From: JANNWF01 sp052390415
GTDB taxonomy: Bacteria > Pseudomonadota > Gammaproteobacteria > Xanthomonadales > Xanthomonadaceae
Assembly (NCBI GenBank): GCA_052390415.1
Contig: JBQTGY010000093.1
Location: 1-18,410 of the forward strand
Reading direction: 5' to 3'
DNA: 18,410 bases
Each line of letters opens with the position of its first letter. Position 1 is the stretch's first letter. Both the position numbers and the translations under genes were made by a program. Shown here one piece after another: positions 1 through 8,700 of the stretch. The notes beneath the pieces were generated by a model, which saw only the letters and a list, made by a program, of their open reading frames with translations, ran no database searches and was not told the origin of the DNA.

Positions 1-85
1 GTGCGGGGACTCTTGTCGAGCGCAGCTGGCGCCGCTGATCCGCCGATCCCGTGAGATGCGATGAATGTAACCAGCAAACAAAGAC

Positions 86-766
86 GTGACCGAACACAAA
101 TCCAGTGACGACACGCGCATAACCAGCCAGCCCGTAGACGGCCAGCCCAGCGACCTCCAGCCAGACAGCCCCACGCCCTTCGAGGTCAAACTCCGGCAAC
201 TGCTGCGTCGTCGGCGCTTCGCGCGGCGATTGCTGCGGCCGCTGCCACGACGAGCCAATGTGCATCGCTATCCCGTGATCAAGTGGTTCGCAAGTCGCGC
301 CAAGCGTTACCCATTCCTGTGGTCGTTTCGGCGCGCTCACGTGTTGCCGGCCTTGTATGCGGGAATGGTGTTGTCGTTGTCGCCGCTATACGGCGCGCAG
401 ATCCTGCTGGCGTTGGGATTGGCCTTGCTGCTGCGCGCCAATCTGACCATCACCGTGGGCCTGCAGATGATCGTCAATCCGCTGACGATTGCGCCCATAT
501 ACGGACTCACCGCCTGGTTGGGTAGCTGGCTGATGACTCTGGCGGGTGTCGGTATCGACATGCCGCGCGCACTATTTCTGGCCAATGCCTTGTTTGTTGG
601 CGGCACGGTGGCAGGCTTGGCCTTGGCCATGCTCGCGCACGTCGGTTGGCGGTTGGCGGCATGGGAGGCGCGCGTGTTTCGCGCTCGCTTCGAAATCCTG
701 CGCCAGCGTGCCGATGCACATACCAAGGCCGATATGAACGAAGCCGTACAGCGCCGCACTGAATAG
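86..766 (+). CDS. DUF2062 domain-containing membrane protein
   Basis: The 226-aa product has a basic N-terminal region (an Arg-rich stretch at about residues 38-56). A membrane-embedded core of DUF2062 type follows at about residues 65-185: a KRYPFLWSFRR-like lead, then hydrophobic segments at about 86-112, 117-150 and 163-185. The family is a bacterial inner-membrane domain of unknown biochemical function, so none is assigned. The GTG at 86 is chosen because an in-frame TAA lies at 68-70 and the first in-frame ATG is residue 94, inside the conserved domain. The ribosome-binding site is weak (CAAACAAAGAC). The C-terminal 40 residues are hydrophilic and charged, so they probably face the cytoplasm. 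putA follows after a gap of about 127 bp on the same strand, and no functional link is evident. Confidence 0.85.
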   Translation: MTEHKSSDDTRITSQPVDGQPSDLQPDSPTPFEVKLRQLLRRRRFARRLLRPLPRRANVHRYPVIKWFASRAKRYPFLWSFRRAHVLPALYAGMVLSLSPLYGAQILLALGLALLLRANLTITVGLQMIVNPLTIAPIYGLTAWLGSWLMTLAGVGIDMPRALFLANALFVGGTVAGLALAMLAHVGWRLAAWEARVFRARFEILRQRADAHTKADMNEAVQRRTE

Positions 767-828
767 TCGGCCCAAGCAGTCCCTGCGAATCGGGCTGACT
801 TTGCGTGACCATCGCCGAAGCCGCGCCG

Positions 829-834
829 TACAAT
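829..834 (+). promoter_or_regulatory. possible -10 element of the putA promoter
   Basis: TACAAT (5 of 6 matches to TATAAT) lies in the gap between the DUF2062 gene and putA, about 60 bp before the chosen putA start. No good -35 hexamer sits at the right distance, so the call is weak. A GC-rich inverted repeat (GTGCGC at 847-852, GCGCAC at 860-865) would lie in the leader. A transcript starting near 841 would exclude the upstream TTG at 801 as the translation start. Confidence 0.3.
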
Positions 835-893
835 TGCCCTTCGTTGGTGCGCGCCGTTGGCGCACTTGGCATTCGGTAGGCATCGAGACCGTT

Positions 894-3800
894 GTGAACT
901 CCATCCTCGGCATTGCGCTCGCTGCGCCTGATCTGTCCACTACCCATTCCCCGCAACGGGCGATCACTGCGGCGTGGCATCGCGATGAAACCGAGCACGT
1001 CAAAGCGCTGCTTGCCGAGCTGGGAGATGACCCGGCCGAACACGATGCCGTGCAAACGCTGGCGGTCGGCCTGGTCCAACAGGTTCGGATCAAGGCCGAA
1101 GACCAAGGCGCGATCGAAGCCTTCATGCGCCAGTACGACCTTTCCAGCGAGGAAGGCGTGTTGTTGATGTGCGTGGCTGAAGCCTTGCTGCGCATCCCCG
1201 ATCAGGAAACGGCTGATCGCTTGATCCGCGACAAGCTTGGCGACGCCAACTGGAAAAAACACCTCGGTGCCAGCGACTCGCTGTTCGTCAACGCATCGAC
1301 CTGGGGCTTGATGCTGACCGGCAAGATGGTTTCGCTGTCGGAAGAGACCCGACGCAATTTCAGCGGTGCGTTACGGCGTGTGGTTGGTCGTGCCGGCGAA
1401 CCGGTGATTCGCCTCGCCGTGCGCCAGGCCATGAAGATCATGGGCCATCAGTTCGTGATGGGGCGGACGATCGATGAAGCGTTGAAGCGCTCGCGACGCG
1501 GCCCGAGTTCGGCGTATCGCTACAGCTTCGATATGCTCGGCGAGTCGGCGCTCACCAGCCAAGACGCCGCGCGCTATTTCGAATCGTATCGGCGCGCGAT
1601 TCTGGCCATCGGCAGTGGCGGTCCGTATGCCGACGTGTTCGCCGCACCCAGCATCTCGGTGAAGTTGTCGGCGCTGCATCCGCGCTACGAGGTCGGCAAG
1701 CGCGCCCGCGTGTTTGCGGAGCTGACGCCCAAGGTGCTCGAACTCGCGCAGCTGGCGAAAGCGCAGGGCATCGGCTTCACGATTGACGCCGAGGAAGCCG
1801 AACGACTGGAACTGAGTCTGGAAGTGATTGCGGCGGTTTACGCCGACCCCAGCCTCGCCGGCTGGCAAGGGTATGGATTGGCGGTGCAGGCGTACCAAAA
1901 GCGCGCGCCCTACGTCATCGATTATCTGGCTGAACTGGCCCGCAAACATGGACGACGAATGCCAGTGCGTTTGGTCAAAGGCGCCTACTGGGACGCCGAG
2001 ATCAAGCGCGCGCAAGTGGAGGGTCACGCCGGCTTTCCGCTGTTCACGCGCAAGCCGAATACCGACGTCAGTTACCTGGCCTGCGCCAAACGCATGCTGG
2101 CGGCGACCGATGCGTTCTATCCGATGTTTGCCACCCATAACGCGCATACGATCGCGGCGATTTATCGGATGGCGACGCGATTGCTCCCCTCTCCCGCCGG
2201 GGCGAAGCAACACGCAGGTGAGCCAATGGCTCACGTATCGCTGAGCGCTCCCGCGACTGCGGGAGCAGGGGTGCGGGCCGGGGAAGAGGGTGCGGGCGGA
2301 GCGACAAGGACCTCACCCTACGAGTTCCAGCGCCTGCATGGTATGGGCAAGGACTTGTACGACGGCGTGATACCCACCGATGCAACGCCGGCCAATGCCT
2401 TGAACGTGCCTTGCCGCGTCTACGCGCCCGTCGGCAGTCACGAAGACCTGTTGCCGTATCTGGTCCGCCGCTTGCTGGAGAACGGCGCCAATACCAGCTT
2501 CGTCAACAAGATCACCGACGAACGTGTCAGTCCCGCTGAACTGGTGGCCGATCCCACTCGCACGGTGGCTGCCTTCGTTTCGATTTCGCACCCGAAAATC
2601 CCGCTGCCAGTTGACCTGTTCGCCGAGAGCGACGGAAGGAAAAACTCCATGGGCGTGAATCTCGCCAATGACAACGAACTGCGCGCCCTGGCAGCGCGCA
2701 TCGAAGCCGCCTCCGAACCACGCGGTGCCAGCCCTCTTGTGCCGGGTGCCAGCACGGCCGGATCGAGCTCGACGGTGACCTCACCGGCGAATCGCAGCAG
2801 AGTCGTCGGCGCCTGGCAGGCCGCCGATGCGGCTTGCGTTGAACAAGCCTTGGACAATGCCGTCGGCGCGCAGCCACAGTGGGATCGCTTGCCGGTCGCC
2901 TCGCGTGCGGCCATCATCGAGCACGCCGCCGATTTGATGGAAGCGCAGATGCCCGAGTTCATCGCGCTGTGCACGCTTGAGGCGGGCAAGACCATTCCCG
3001 ATGGCGTGGCCGAAGTTCGCGAAGCGGTCGATTTCCTGCGCTATTACGCCGCCCAAGGACGCAAGTTGCTTGGCCATCCCGAGAAGCTGCCGGGGCCGAC
3101 CGGCGAATCCAACGAGTTGCATCTGGCAGGTCGCGGCGTGTTCGTCTGCATCAGTCCGTGGAACTTCCCGTTGGCGATCTTCATCGGCCAAGTCGCAGCG
3201 GCCCTGATCACCGGCAACAGCGTGATAGCCAAGCCCGCCGAACAGACCACGCTCGTCGGATTTGCGGCCGTCAAGTTGCTGCATGAAGCCGGCGTTCCAG
3301 CGGCGGTGTTGCAGTACGTGCCGGGCGATGGTGTGAAGGTGGGTGCCGCGTTGACGCGCGATCCGCGCGTCGCGGGTGTGGTGTTCACCGGTTCCACCGA
3401 AACCGCGCGTGCGATCAATCGTTCGATGGCCGCGCGCGATTCCGCCATCGGCGTGTTGATCGCCGAGACCGGTGGCCAGAATGCCTTGATCGCCGACTCT
3501 TCCGCTCTGCCGGAACAGTTGGTGAAGGACGCCATCGGCGCCGCCTTTGGCTCCGCCGGGCAACGCTGCTCCGCGGCGCGCGTGCTGTTCGTGCAGCGCG
3601 ACATCGCTGACAAAGTGATTCACATGCTGGCCGGTGCAATGGCCGAATTGACGGTCGGCGACCCCGGCTCATTGGCCACCGACGTGGGGCCCGTGATCGA
3701 CGCCGAGGCGCTGGCCATCCTGCAAAACCACGCCCAACGGATGGACACTGAGGCCAAGCTGATCAAACAGATCGACCTGCCGGCAGCCTGCGCCAACGGC

Positions 3801-4205
3801 AGCTTCTTCGCGCCGCGTGCATACGAGATTTCCGACCTCTCACAGCTCACCCGCGAAGTATTCGGACCGGTGCTGCACGTGATCCGTTTTGACGGCGAGC
3901 GAATCGATGCGGTCATCGATGCCATCAACGCCACCGGCTATGGTTTGACTCTGGGCGTGCACAGCCGCATCAACGAAACCATCGACCGCATCGCCCGCCG
4001 CGCACGGGTCGGCAACTGTTACGTCAATCGCAACCAGATCGGTGCCGTCGTCGGCGTGCAACCCTTCGGCGGCGAAGGCCTGTCCGGCACCGGCCCCAAA
4101 GCCGGCGGTCCGCACTATCTGCTGCGCTTCGTCACCGAACGCACGCTCACGATCAACACCACGGCCGCGGGTGGCAATGCATCGTTGCTGACCATCGGCG
4201 ACTGA
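894..4205 (+). CDS. putA: bifunctional proline dehydrogenase / L-glutamate gamma-semialdehyde dehydrogenase PutA (short, no DNA-binding domain)
   Basis: PutA oxidises proline to P5C with FAD and passes electrons to membrane quinone. P5C hydrolyses to glutamate semialdehyde, which is then oxidised to glutamate with NAD+. From the GTG at 894 the product is 1103 aa. The N-terminal arm is helical. The PRODH barrel (about 150-560) contains VKLSALHPRYE, the VRLVKGAYWDAEIKRAQ strand (K362), ATHNAHT, YEFQRLHGMG and the substrate-binding RR pair in LVRRLLENGANTSFV. The P5CDH domain (about 590-1090) has the general base Glu858 in IAETGGQNA and the nucleophile Cys892 in GSAGQRCSAAR. The ribbon-helix-helix repressor domain of E. 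coli PutA is absent, so self-repression is not expected. The frame stays open back to a TTG at 801, but 801-893 encodes unrelated Arg-rich sequence. Residues 428-475, between ATHNAHTIAAIYRMA and YEFQ, are about 40 longer than in the family (see the repeat entry). Function is near certain; activity with the insert is inferred. Confidence 0.96.
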   Translation: MNSILGIALAAPDLSTTHSPQRAITAAWHRDETEHVKALLAELGDDPAEHDAVQTLAVGLVQQVRIKAEDQGAIEAFMRQYDLSSEEGVLLMCVAEALLRIPDQETADRLIRDKLGDANWKKHLGASDSLFVNASTWGLMLTGKMVSLSEETRRNFSGALRRVVGRAGEPVIRLAVRQAMKIMGHQFVMGRTIDEALKRSRRGPSSAYRYSFDMLGESALTSQDAARYFESYRRAILAIGSGGPYADVFAAPSISVKLSALHPRYEVGKRARVFAELTPKVLELAQLAKAQGIGFTIDAEEAERLELSLEVIAAVYADPSLAGWQGYGLAVQAYQKRAPYVIDYLAELARKHGRRMPVRLVKGAYWDAEIKRAQVEGHAGFPLFTRKPNTDVSYLACAKRMLAATDAFYPMFATHNAHTIAAIYRMATRLLPSPAGAKQHAGEPMAHVSLSAPATAGAGVRAGEEGAGGATRTSPYEFQRLHGMGKDLYDGVIPTDATPANALNVPCRVYAPVGSHEDLLPYLVRRLLENGANTSFVNKITDERVSPAELVADPTRTVAAFVSISHPKIPLPVDLFAESDGRKNSMGVNLANDNELRALAARIEAASEPRGASPLVPGASTAGSSSTVTSPANRSRVVGAWQAADAACVEQALDNAVGAQPQWDRLPVASRAAIIEHAADLMEAQMPEFIALCTLEAGKTIPDGVAEVREAVDFLRYYAAQGRKLLGHPEKLPGPTGESNELHLAGRGVFVCISPWNFPLAIFIGQVAAALITGNSVIAKPAEQTTLVGFAAVKLLHEAGVPAAVLQYVPGDGVKVGAALTRDPRVAGVVFTGSTETARAINRSMAARDSAIGVLIAETGGQNALIADSSALPEQLVKDAIGAAFGSAGQRCSAARVLFVQRDIADKVIHMLAGAMAELTVGDPGSLATDVGPVIDAEALAILQNHAQRMDTEAKLIKQIDLPAACANGSFFAPRAYEISDLSQLTREVFGPVLHVIRFDGERIDAVIDAINATGYGLTLGVHSRINETIDRIARRARVGNCYVNRNQIGAVVGVQPFGGEGLSGTGPKAGGPHYLLRFVTERTLTINTTAAGGNASLLTIGD
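2184..2318. repeat. GC-rich palindromic repeat-like element inserted in frame within putA
   Basis: This stretch encodes about 40 extra, mainly Gly/Ala/Pro/Glu residues in the proline dehydrogenase domain. Its DNA looks like an intergenic palindromic element. There is an 8-bp perfect stem around one base (GTGAGCCA at 2218-2225, TGGCTCAC at 2227-2234). There is another 8-bp perfect stem with a 4-base loop (GCTCCCGC at 2247-2254, GCGGGAGC at 2259-2266). CCCCTCTCCCGC near 2186 can pair with GCGGGAGCAGGGG near 2259 with one bulge. It ends in G-rich pyrimidine/purine-biased sequence and CCTCACCC. Such CTCCC...GGGAG elements recur between genes in xanthomonads (general knowledge). Boundaries are approximate, and no second copy with the same sequence was found in this window. 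That it is a mobile-type repeat is inferred. Confidence 0.6.
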
Positions 4206-4221
4206 ACGAAGTCGGGCAGTC

Positions 4222-4458
4222 GTGCCCTACCTCCAAATTGGCTTGTGCATCGTCGGTGCCAGCCTGTTCTTCAACGCCGGCCGCATCGAGGCGGATGCTG
4301 GCCGCGCGAATCACGCCCTCCTCTGGGCCGCTTTGTCAGTGCTCACGTCGGTGTTGGCGTTCGCAGCCGGGGCTGGTTGGGTCGGCTGGCTGCTGGCGCA
4401 GGGCACGTTGATGGTGGTGATTGCGATGCTGCGATTAGTGTTGAGCAAGCCTTCCTAA
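4222..4458 (+). CDS. small two-helix membrane protein, hypothetical
   Basis: A GTG start 16 bp after the putA stop opens a 78-aa frame that is strongly hydrophobic in two blocks (about residues 4-18 and 32-73), separated by a short polar stretch with Arg, Glu and Asp. This fits two or three membrane helices. I do not recognise a family. It probably shares the putA transcript, but no clear Shine-Dalgarno sequence precedes it (GAACGAAGTCGGGC is the nearest purine-rich stretch). Its TAA stop (4456-4458) interlocks with the TAG stop of the convergent S9 peptidase gene. The bias toward membrane residues and the tight packing after putA support a real gene; an accidental ORF remains possible. Confidence 0.6.
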   Translation: MPYLQIGLCIVGASLFFNAGRIEADAGRANHALLWAALSVLTSVLAFAAGAGWVGWLLAQGTLMVVIAMLRLVLSKPS

Positions 4459-6977
4459 CCTGCGTCCGCGTCTGCAGGACTGGCGGCAACCGGCATCGCG
4501 ACCACGCCCAGATGTTGGCGCAGAAATGCGGCGACACCCGCCCACAGCGCATGTTGAGTCTTGATGCTGTCCAGACCGTGGCCATCCTCGTCAAACAACA
4601 GTCCGACCGGTGTGTCTCCGGCCAAGTGCCGCATTCGCAGGAGGCGCTGGGTCTGTTCGGCATCCACCCGCCGGTCACGCAGGCCGTGCACCAGCATCAA
4701 TGGCGTCGTCAAACGCTGGTACTGGTAGAGCGGCGAGGCTTCTCGCAACCGCGAGGCTTCGCTGTTCGGGTCGCCGATGATCGCCTCCAACGCCTTGCGT
4801 CCGCTCTCGGTGAGGGTCGAATCGCTGGCAGAAAAGTGCAGCATCAGGTCGCTCAGTCCATTGATTGACACTGCACAGCGGAAGCGGTCCGGCCAGCGGA
4901 CGGCGCTAATCAGGGCCGAGTACCCACCGTAGCTCGCTCCCAGGATGCACATCCGCTTGGCGTCGAGCGCTTCACTCGCAAGCACCTGTTGCAACGCGGC
5001 ATCAATGTCGTCCTCGATCAAGCGGCCGAAGTTGCCGTGGCCGGCCTCACGAAACGCCCGACCATAGCCATCCGAACCGCGAAAGTTGACCTGCAGGACG
5101 GCATAACCCAGTGCTGCGATGAACTGCACGTCGCGATCAAAGTTGAGGCTGTCGGCAATGCCGATCGGACCGCCATGGGGAAACACCACCAGCGGATGCG
5201 GGCCTGCTCCGGTGGGCAAGGTGAGGAAGGCATCAAGCGTGGTGCCGTCGTCAGTTTTGACCTCGATGTGCTTGGCGGCGGCGAATAGGCGGCCATCCAG
5301 CCACGGCATGGCGGACAGCACCGGACTGGCGGTGCCGGCGCGGCGATCAACGTGAAAAAGCACCGGCGGTTGGTTGGACGCATCGACCCACAGCAGGTGC
5401 TGGCTACCATCCACGCTACGCCCGGCGCTGAATACACTCTTGCCCGTAAAGGCGCGCCCGAGGGCCACGCTTTCCCGACGCAGATCAGGATCAAAGTACT
5501 CGATGTGCCGGCGACCGTTGCTGACGATGTTGACGCCAATGGGCTCGTCGCGATGGTCCAGCACCGGCGATTCGACGTCCACACCCGCGCGTGAAAACAA
5601 GGACTTGACGACCTTGCGGGTGGCGACGTCAAACGCGACCAGATCCCGCTGGCCGCGATCCTTGTCGGTGGTGCAGTAGATCAAGCTGCCATCCTCTGAC
5701 AATGCGAACGGTGTCAGTTCCTGCTCGGCGTCGGGGTCAAACAGAGGCGTGAATTCACCCTTGCTGGCGTGCAGCCAAACGCGCTCGTCGTCCTTGCTGA
5801 CCAACACCAGACGCAGTCGCCCGCGGCCATCCGCGACCCAGGTGATGTCATCCTCGACGCCGTGATTGAGCCGATCCTTGAATACCGACCAGAAGGCGTC
5901 GGCGCTGGCCTGGCTACGCATGTCGACACGGTGGACCATCAGTTGGCCGAGCCGTGTGTAGCTGCCAAAAAGAATGTCGTCGGCAGCACTCGGCAAGGGG
6001 TCAATCAACACGCCGCGCCGGGGCAAGCGGACCGTCTTGAAGTGCGGATCGCCGCTGGCCAGGTGTTCAATCCGCACCAACTCGATCAGTCGCCGGCCAT
6101 ACGGGCCGACCTCCAGCAGCAAGCGGTCGACGCCTGACCACGCCATGCTCTCGAACGGAAGCCCCGACTTGGCGATCAAGTAACGGTTGCCGCGTTGCGG
6201 GTCGATCAGCTCAATCTTCCATTGCTCCTTGCCATCTTTCAAATGCTGGGCCAGGAAGCGGCCGTCGGGGCTCAGCCCGAATCCAAGCAGGTCGGATTCT
6301 TGCCAAAGCACCTCCGCCGGCAGGCCAAGGCTGCCGGGTTTGCCGGGTGGCTTCAGGCGCGCGCTAATCGTGGATGCACGCGGCGTGGTGGACTGGGTCG
6401 TGTCGGCCAACTGATCGCGGTAGAACCTCGGAAACGGATCCGGGTAGCGGCCAATGAAGGCGAAGGGCAGCGCAGCTGTCAGCGTTGCATGTTCGGTGGT
6501 CAACCAGTCCATTGCAGCGAGGCTGCGGTTGGACATCGAAAGCTCAGCGTTCCAAAGATTGACCTCCCGGTAAAGCAGGTCACCGGGATAGTTGACGCGA
6601 CCCGCCTTGATCTCGAAGCGATATTCCGGATCTTCGCTGAGTCGTACGCGCCAGCTCAGAATCTGTTGCAGTTCCAACAACTGGTATTCGCCGGCGGTAG
6701 CCCGCAACAGGCGGTAACTGCGTCCCTTCGGCAGGCTGCGCAGCAACTCCGAACTCAACAGTCGCCCAGGCGGGCCGATGCGCAAGCTGTACAACGGATT
6801 CATGCTGTCGACCGCTATCAGCAACAAGCCTTCGTCAGCCGCCAAGGTCGGAGTCGCTCCGGGCTTCACCTCGGTCAGGGTCGCCTGCGCCGGCGCTATC
6901 CAAAGCAGCATTGCCAAGGCCAGCCAATGCCAGGGTATCGGCGTGCACCAGCAGCGAATTGCAGATTGCGAATCCAT
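4455..6977 (-). CDS. secreted S9-family (prolyl oligopeptidase-type) serine peptidase
   Basis: The 840-aa product starts with a signal peptide: a hydrophobic core at about residues 16-28 and a likely cleavage after A-Q-A at residue 32. A long, weakly conserved N-terminal part (about 33-560) has the alternating strand and turn pattern of the S9 beta-propeller. The C-terminal alpha/beta-hydrolase domain (about 580-835) has the nucleophile Ser682 in GASYGGYSA, Asp768 in VHGLRDRRV and His800 in DEDGHG. It should cleave peptides, often after Pro or Ala, in the periplasm or outside; the exact specificity is not readable. The ATG at 6977 is chosen because it begins the signal peptide and has GGAA 8 bases upstream. 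The frame continues open to 7115, but that would overlap the L,D-transpeptidase gene. It lies 65 bp downstream of that gene on the same strand, so it may be the last gene of the cluster. Confidence 0.92.
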   Translation of the reverse strand: MDSQSAIRCWCTPIPWHWLALAMLLWIAPAQATLTEVKPGATPTLAADEGLLLIAVDSMNPLYSLRIGPPGRLLSSELLRSLPKGRSYRLLRATAGEYQLLELQQILSWRVRLSEDPEYRFEIKAGRVNYPGDLLYREVNLWNAELSMSNRSLAAMDWLTTEHATLTAALPFAFIGRYPDPFPRFYRDQLADTTQSTTPRASTISARLKPPGKPGSLGLPAEVLWQESDLLGFGLSPDGRFLAQHLKDGKEQWKIELIDPQRGNRYLIAKSGLPFESMAWSGVDRLLLEVGPYGRRLIELVRIEHLASGDPHFKTVRLPRRGVLIDPLPSAADDILFGSYTRLGQLMVHRVDMRSQASADAFWSVFKDRLNHGVEDDITWVADGRGRLRLVLVSKDDERVWLHASKGEFTPLFDPDAEQELTPFALSEDGSLIYCTTDKDRGQRDLVAFDVATRKVVKSLFSRAGVDVESPVLDHRDEPIGVNIVSNGRRHIEYFDPDLRRESVALGRAFTGKSVFSAGRSVDGSQHLLWVDASNQPPVLFHVDRRAGTASPVLSAMPWLDGRLFAAAKHIEVKTDDGTTLDAFLTLPTGAGPHPLVVFPHGGPIGIADSLNFDRDVQFIAALGYAVLQVNFRGSDGYGRAFREAGHGNFGRLIEDDIDAALQQVLASEALDAKRMCILGASYGGYSALISAVRWPDRFRCAVSINGLSDLMLHFSASDSTLTESGRKALEAIIGDPNSEASRLREASPLYQYQRLTTPLMLVHGLRDRRVDAEQTQRLLRMRHLAGDTPVGLLFDEDGHGLDSIKTQHALWAGVAAFLRQHLGVVAMPVAASPADADAG

Positions 6978-7042
6978 ACGGCTATTCCGTGGCAAAAGGT
7001 GGGTCGCGGGTGGTGAGGCGAACGCTGCTTCGTGAAGCGGAC

Positions 7043-7813
7043 TCAGGCGGCCGGCGACGGCAGTGGCAGACCCGCCAGCGTCTCGCGCAACTCCCGGTAA
7101 AGCGAGGTCAGCCACGACGGCGAACTGGGAAGAGTGGCATTCGAAGATTGCCGAAAATCGGTAGGCGCGATGATGACCTGCATCTTCTGCATGCCGATGT
7201 CAGCAGCGAGCGTGAACAGCTCTTCGGCAACGGCGTCACCCATCGCCAGGCAGCCAATCGACACCGATTTGCCATGAATCATGATGTCGCCGCCGAGTTG
7301 CGTGCGGCCATCGGCACGCGCCATCTCGCGGTCGAACGCGTTCGGATAATCCAGCCGCAAGGACACGTGGTAGAGACTGTTGGCGTTGAGAAACGTCACC
7401 CGGTAGATGCCCTCGGGTACTTGGCCATCGCCCTCGCGAAGCTTGGGCCCAAGCGTGCCGCTGGCCGCGCGCACTGAGTATTTTTGGATGTAATGCCAAA
7501 GGCCGCTGGCATCCTGTGCATAGAGCAGGAGCACGCGCTGGTCCTTGAACGCGACAAGGGTCACCCGCTCGCCCGGATAGGTCACTCCGGAGGAGGCGAA
7601 GTGTGGCAACAAGCGCTCACGCGCAGGCGCGCCGAATTCCCGCAAGCGATCCTCCACCGTGCGCGGTGTGCGCAGGTGGTTGGCGGCGTACGCCGCAGCG
7701 ATTTCCAAGCGTTCGTGCATCAGGCCGGCGACGGCCAGGACCAACATCAGGCCAATCAGTACCGCGCGCCGGTGACCCGAGCTGCTCGTCGGTGATGTCA
7801 CGGGCGAACGCAT
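7043..7813 (-). CDS. L,D-transpeptidase, YafK-like (YkuD catalytic domain)
   Basis: The 256-aa protein has an N-terminal membrane anchor or uncleaved signal (hydrophobic residues about 17-31). A YkuD-fold domain lies at about residues 82-217, with the catalytic pair His180 (IMIHGKSVS) and Cys188 (SIGCLAMGD). This HG...S.GC arrangement marks L,D-transpeptidases, which form or exchange 3-3 cross-links in peptidoglycan or attach proteins to it in the periplasm. The CLAMGD ending and the VPEGIY substrate-loop sequence resemble the YafK branch (amidase or transpeptidase acting at peptidoglycan-linked lipoprotein) more than the ErfK/YbiS branch. Which reaction it performs cannot be told from sequence. 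The ATG at 7813 follows the stop of the TPR gene by 21 bp, so the two are likely co-transcribed. A +1-frame ATG at 7824 was not used. Confidence 0.9.
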   Translation of the reverse strand: MRSPVTSPTSSSGHRRAVLIGLMLVLAVAGLMHERLEIAAAYAANHLRTPRTVEDRLREFGAPARERLLPHFASSGVTYPGERVTLVAFKDQRVLLLYAQDASGLWHYIQKYSVRAASGTLGPKLREGDGQVPEGIYRVTFLNANSLYHVSLRLDYPNAFDREMARADGRTQLGGDIMIHGKSVSIGCLAMGDAVAEELFTLAADIGMQKMQVIIAPTDFRQSSNATLPSSPSWLTSLYRELRETLAGLPLPSPAA

Positions 7814-7834
7814 CGTGCCGCCATGGTGGCGTGG

Positions 7835-8614
7835 TTAGCTCTTGCCATCGGACGGCAATTGCGCGTGCGCCTGCTCAATCCACTCGCTGTTCTCGCGCTG
7901 GTAATAACGTGGCGCCACTTTGACCCGCTGCAGCACGCGCTTGCACACCGCGTGCGCTTCGGCGAGTTGGCCAGTGCGCTTGAGCAACAGCGCGTAACGG
8001 ACCCGACCTTCTTCGCCAGGAAAACCCTCAGCCAACGCAGCGTATTCAGTCAACGCCGCTGTCGAGTCGCCCAGCGCCTCAAGACTACGTGCAAACAGCA
8101 GATGTCCCTCGGGCGAACGAAAGTCGGGATTGGCTTCGATCAATGCTTGCAGCGTCGTTTTGGCCGCGGCGTAATCAGCAGCGCCAAATTGGGCCCGCGC
8201 CAACCCCAACATCAAATCCGGAGCGGTCTTGTGCTGCCCGCGCAAACATTCCTCATACAACCGGGCGGCGCTCGCGAAATCGCCCAAGGTCATCGACTCC
8301 TCTGCCAATCGTGAGCGATTGACGACGGTATCAGCCACCTCAAGCTCCGCCGCAATGCGCTTGCGATCACGCTCCGGATCGATTTTTCGCTGCACATTGC
8401 GCACCGCGCGGCGAGCGGCCGGACTGCGTTGCAACTCCGGCAGGATCTGGGTGAAAAAATACACCGCCACACCCAAGTACGACCCCAGCATGATCACCCA
8501 CAACCACCAGTATGGCCGCCCGCTGCGCACCATGTGAACGAGGCAGATGAACTGCAGGATGACCGACAGGATGAAGATCAGATGCATCGCTGCTGGGGCT
8601 TTGGCCGGCGTCAC
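7835..8614 (-). CDS. membrane-anchored tetratricopeptide-repeat protein
   Basis: The product is 259 aa. Two hydrophobic segments (about residues 11-28 and 36-55) are followed by a basic, helical stretch and TPR-like helix pairs from about residue 90 to 250. Examples are the paired helices around GDFASAARLYEECLRG, ADYAAAKTTLQALIEANP, GDSTAALTEYAALAEGFP and GQLAEAHAVCKRVL. TPRs are protein-docking scaffolds; no enzyme motif is present. The GTG at 8614 has GGA 4 bases upstream. The ATG at 8587 (residue 10), just before the first membrane segment, is an equally possible start without a clear ribosome-binding site. The short spacing to the L,D-transpeptidase gene suggests the TPR protein may organise or assist envelope work, but this is inference. 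Confidence 0.85.
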   Translation of the reverse strand: MTPAKAPAAMHLIFILSVILQFICLVHMVRSGRPYWWLWVIMLGSYLGVAVYFFTQILPELQRSPAARRAVRNVQRKIDPERDRKRIAAELEVADTVVNRSRLAEESMTLGDFASAARLYEECLRGQHKTAPDLMLGLARAQFGAADYAAAKTTLQALIEANPDFRSPEGHLLFARSLEALGDSTAALTEYAALAEGFPGEEGRVRYALLLKRTGQLAEAHAVCKRVLQRVKVAPRYYQRENSEWIEQAHAQLPSDGKS

Positions 8615-8700
8615 TTTTTCCGTGACAGACGATTCAGCCTGATTTCCGTTTGGCTTGGTCGGGGCTGGGATTGCAGCTCGAGCTCTCTTGCGAACCCTGC

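Noticed and set aside
1..85. Short open frames at the left edge, including one in frame 2 ending at TGA 62-64 that could be the 3' end of an upstream gene
   Set aside because: About 20 codons with no recognisable family, and another frame also stays open to 54. Not enough to call a partial gene.
801..893. Upstream TTG extension of PutA
   Set aside because: It codes for Arg-rich sequence unlike PutA and spans a possible -10 element; the GTG at 894 begins PutA-like protein.
2700..2815. Low-complexity Gly/Ser/Pro linker between the two PutA catalytic domains, considered as a second repeat insertion
   Set aside because: The linker is variable in the family and returns to the normal TSPANRSRVVG motif. 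No hairpin as strong as in the first insert.
6978..7115. Upstream extension of the S9 peptidase into the L,D-transpeptidase gene
   Set aside because: The ATG at 6977 starts a proper signal peptide; the extension would bury it.
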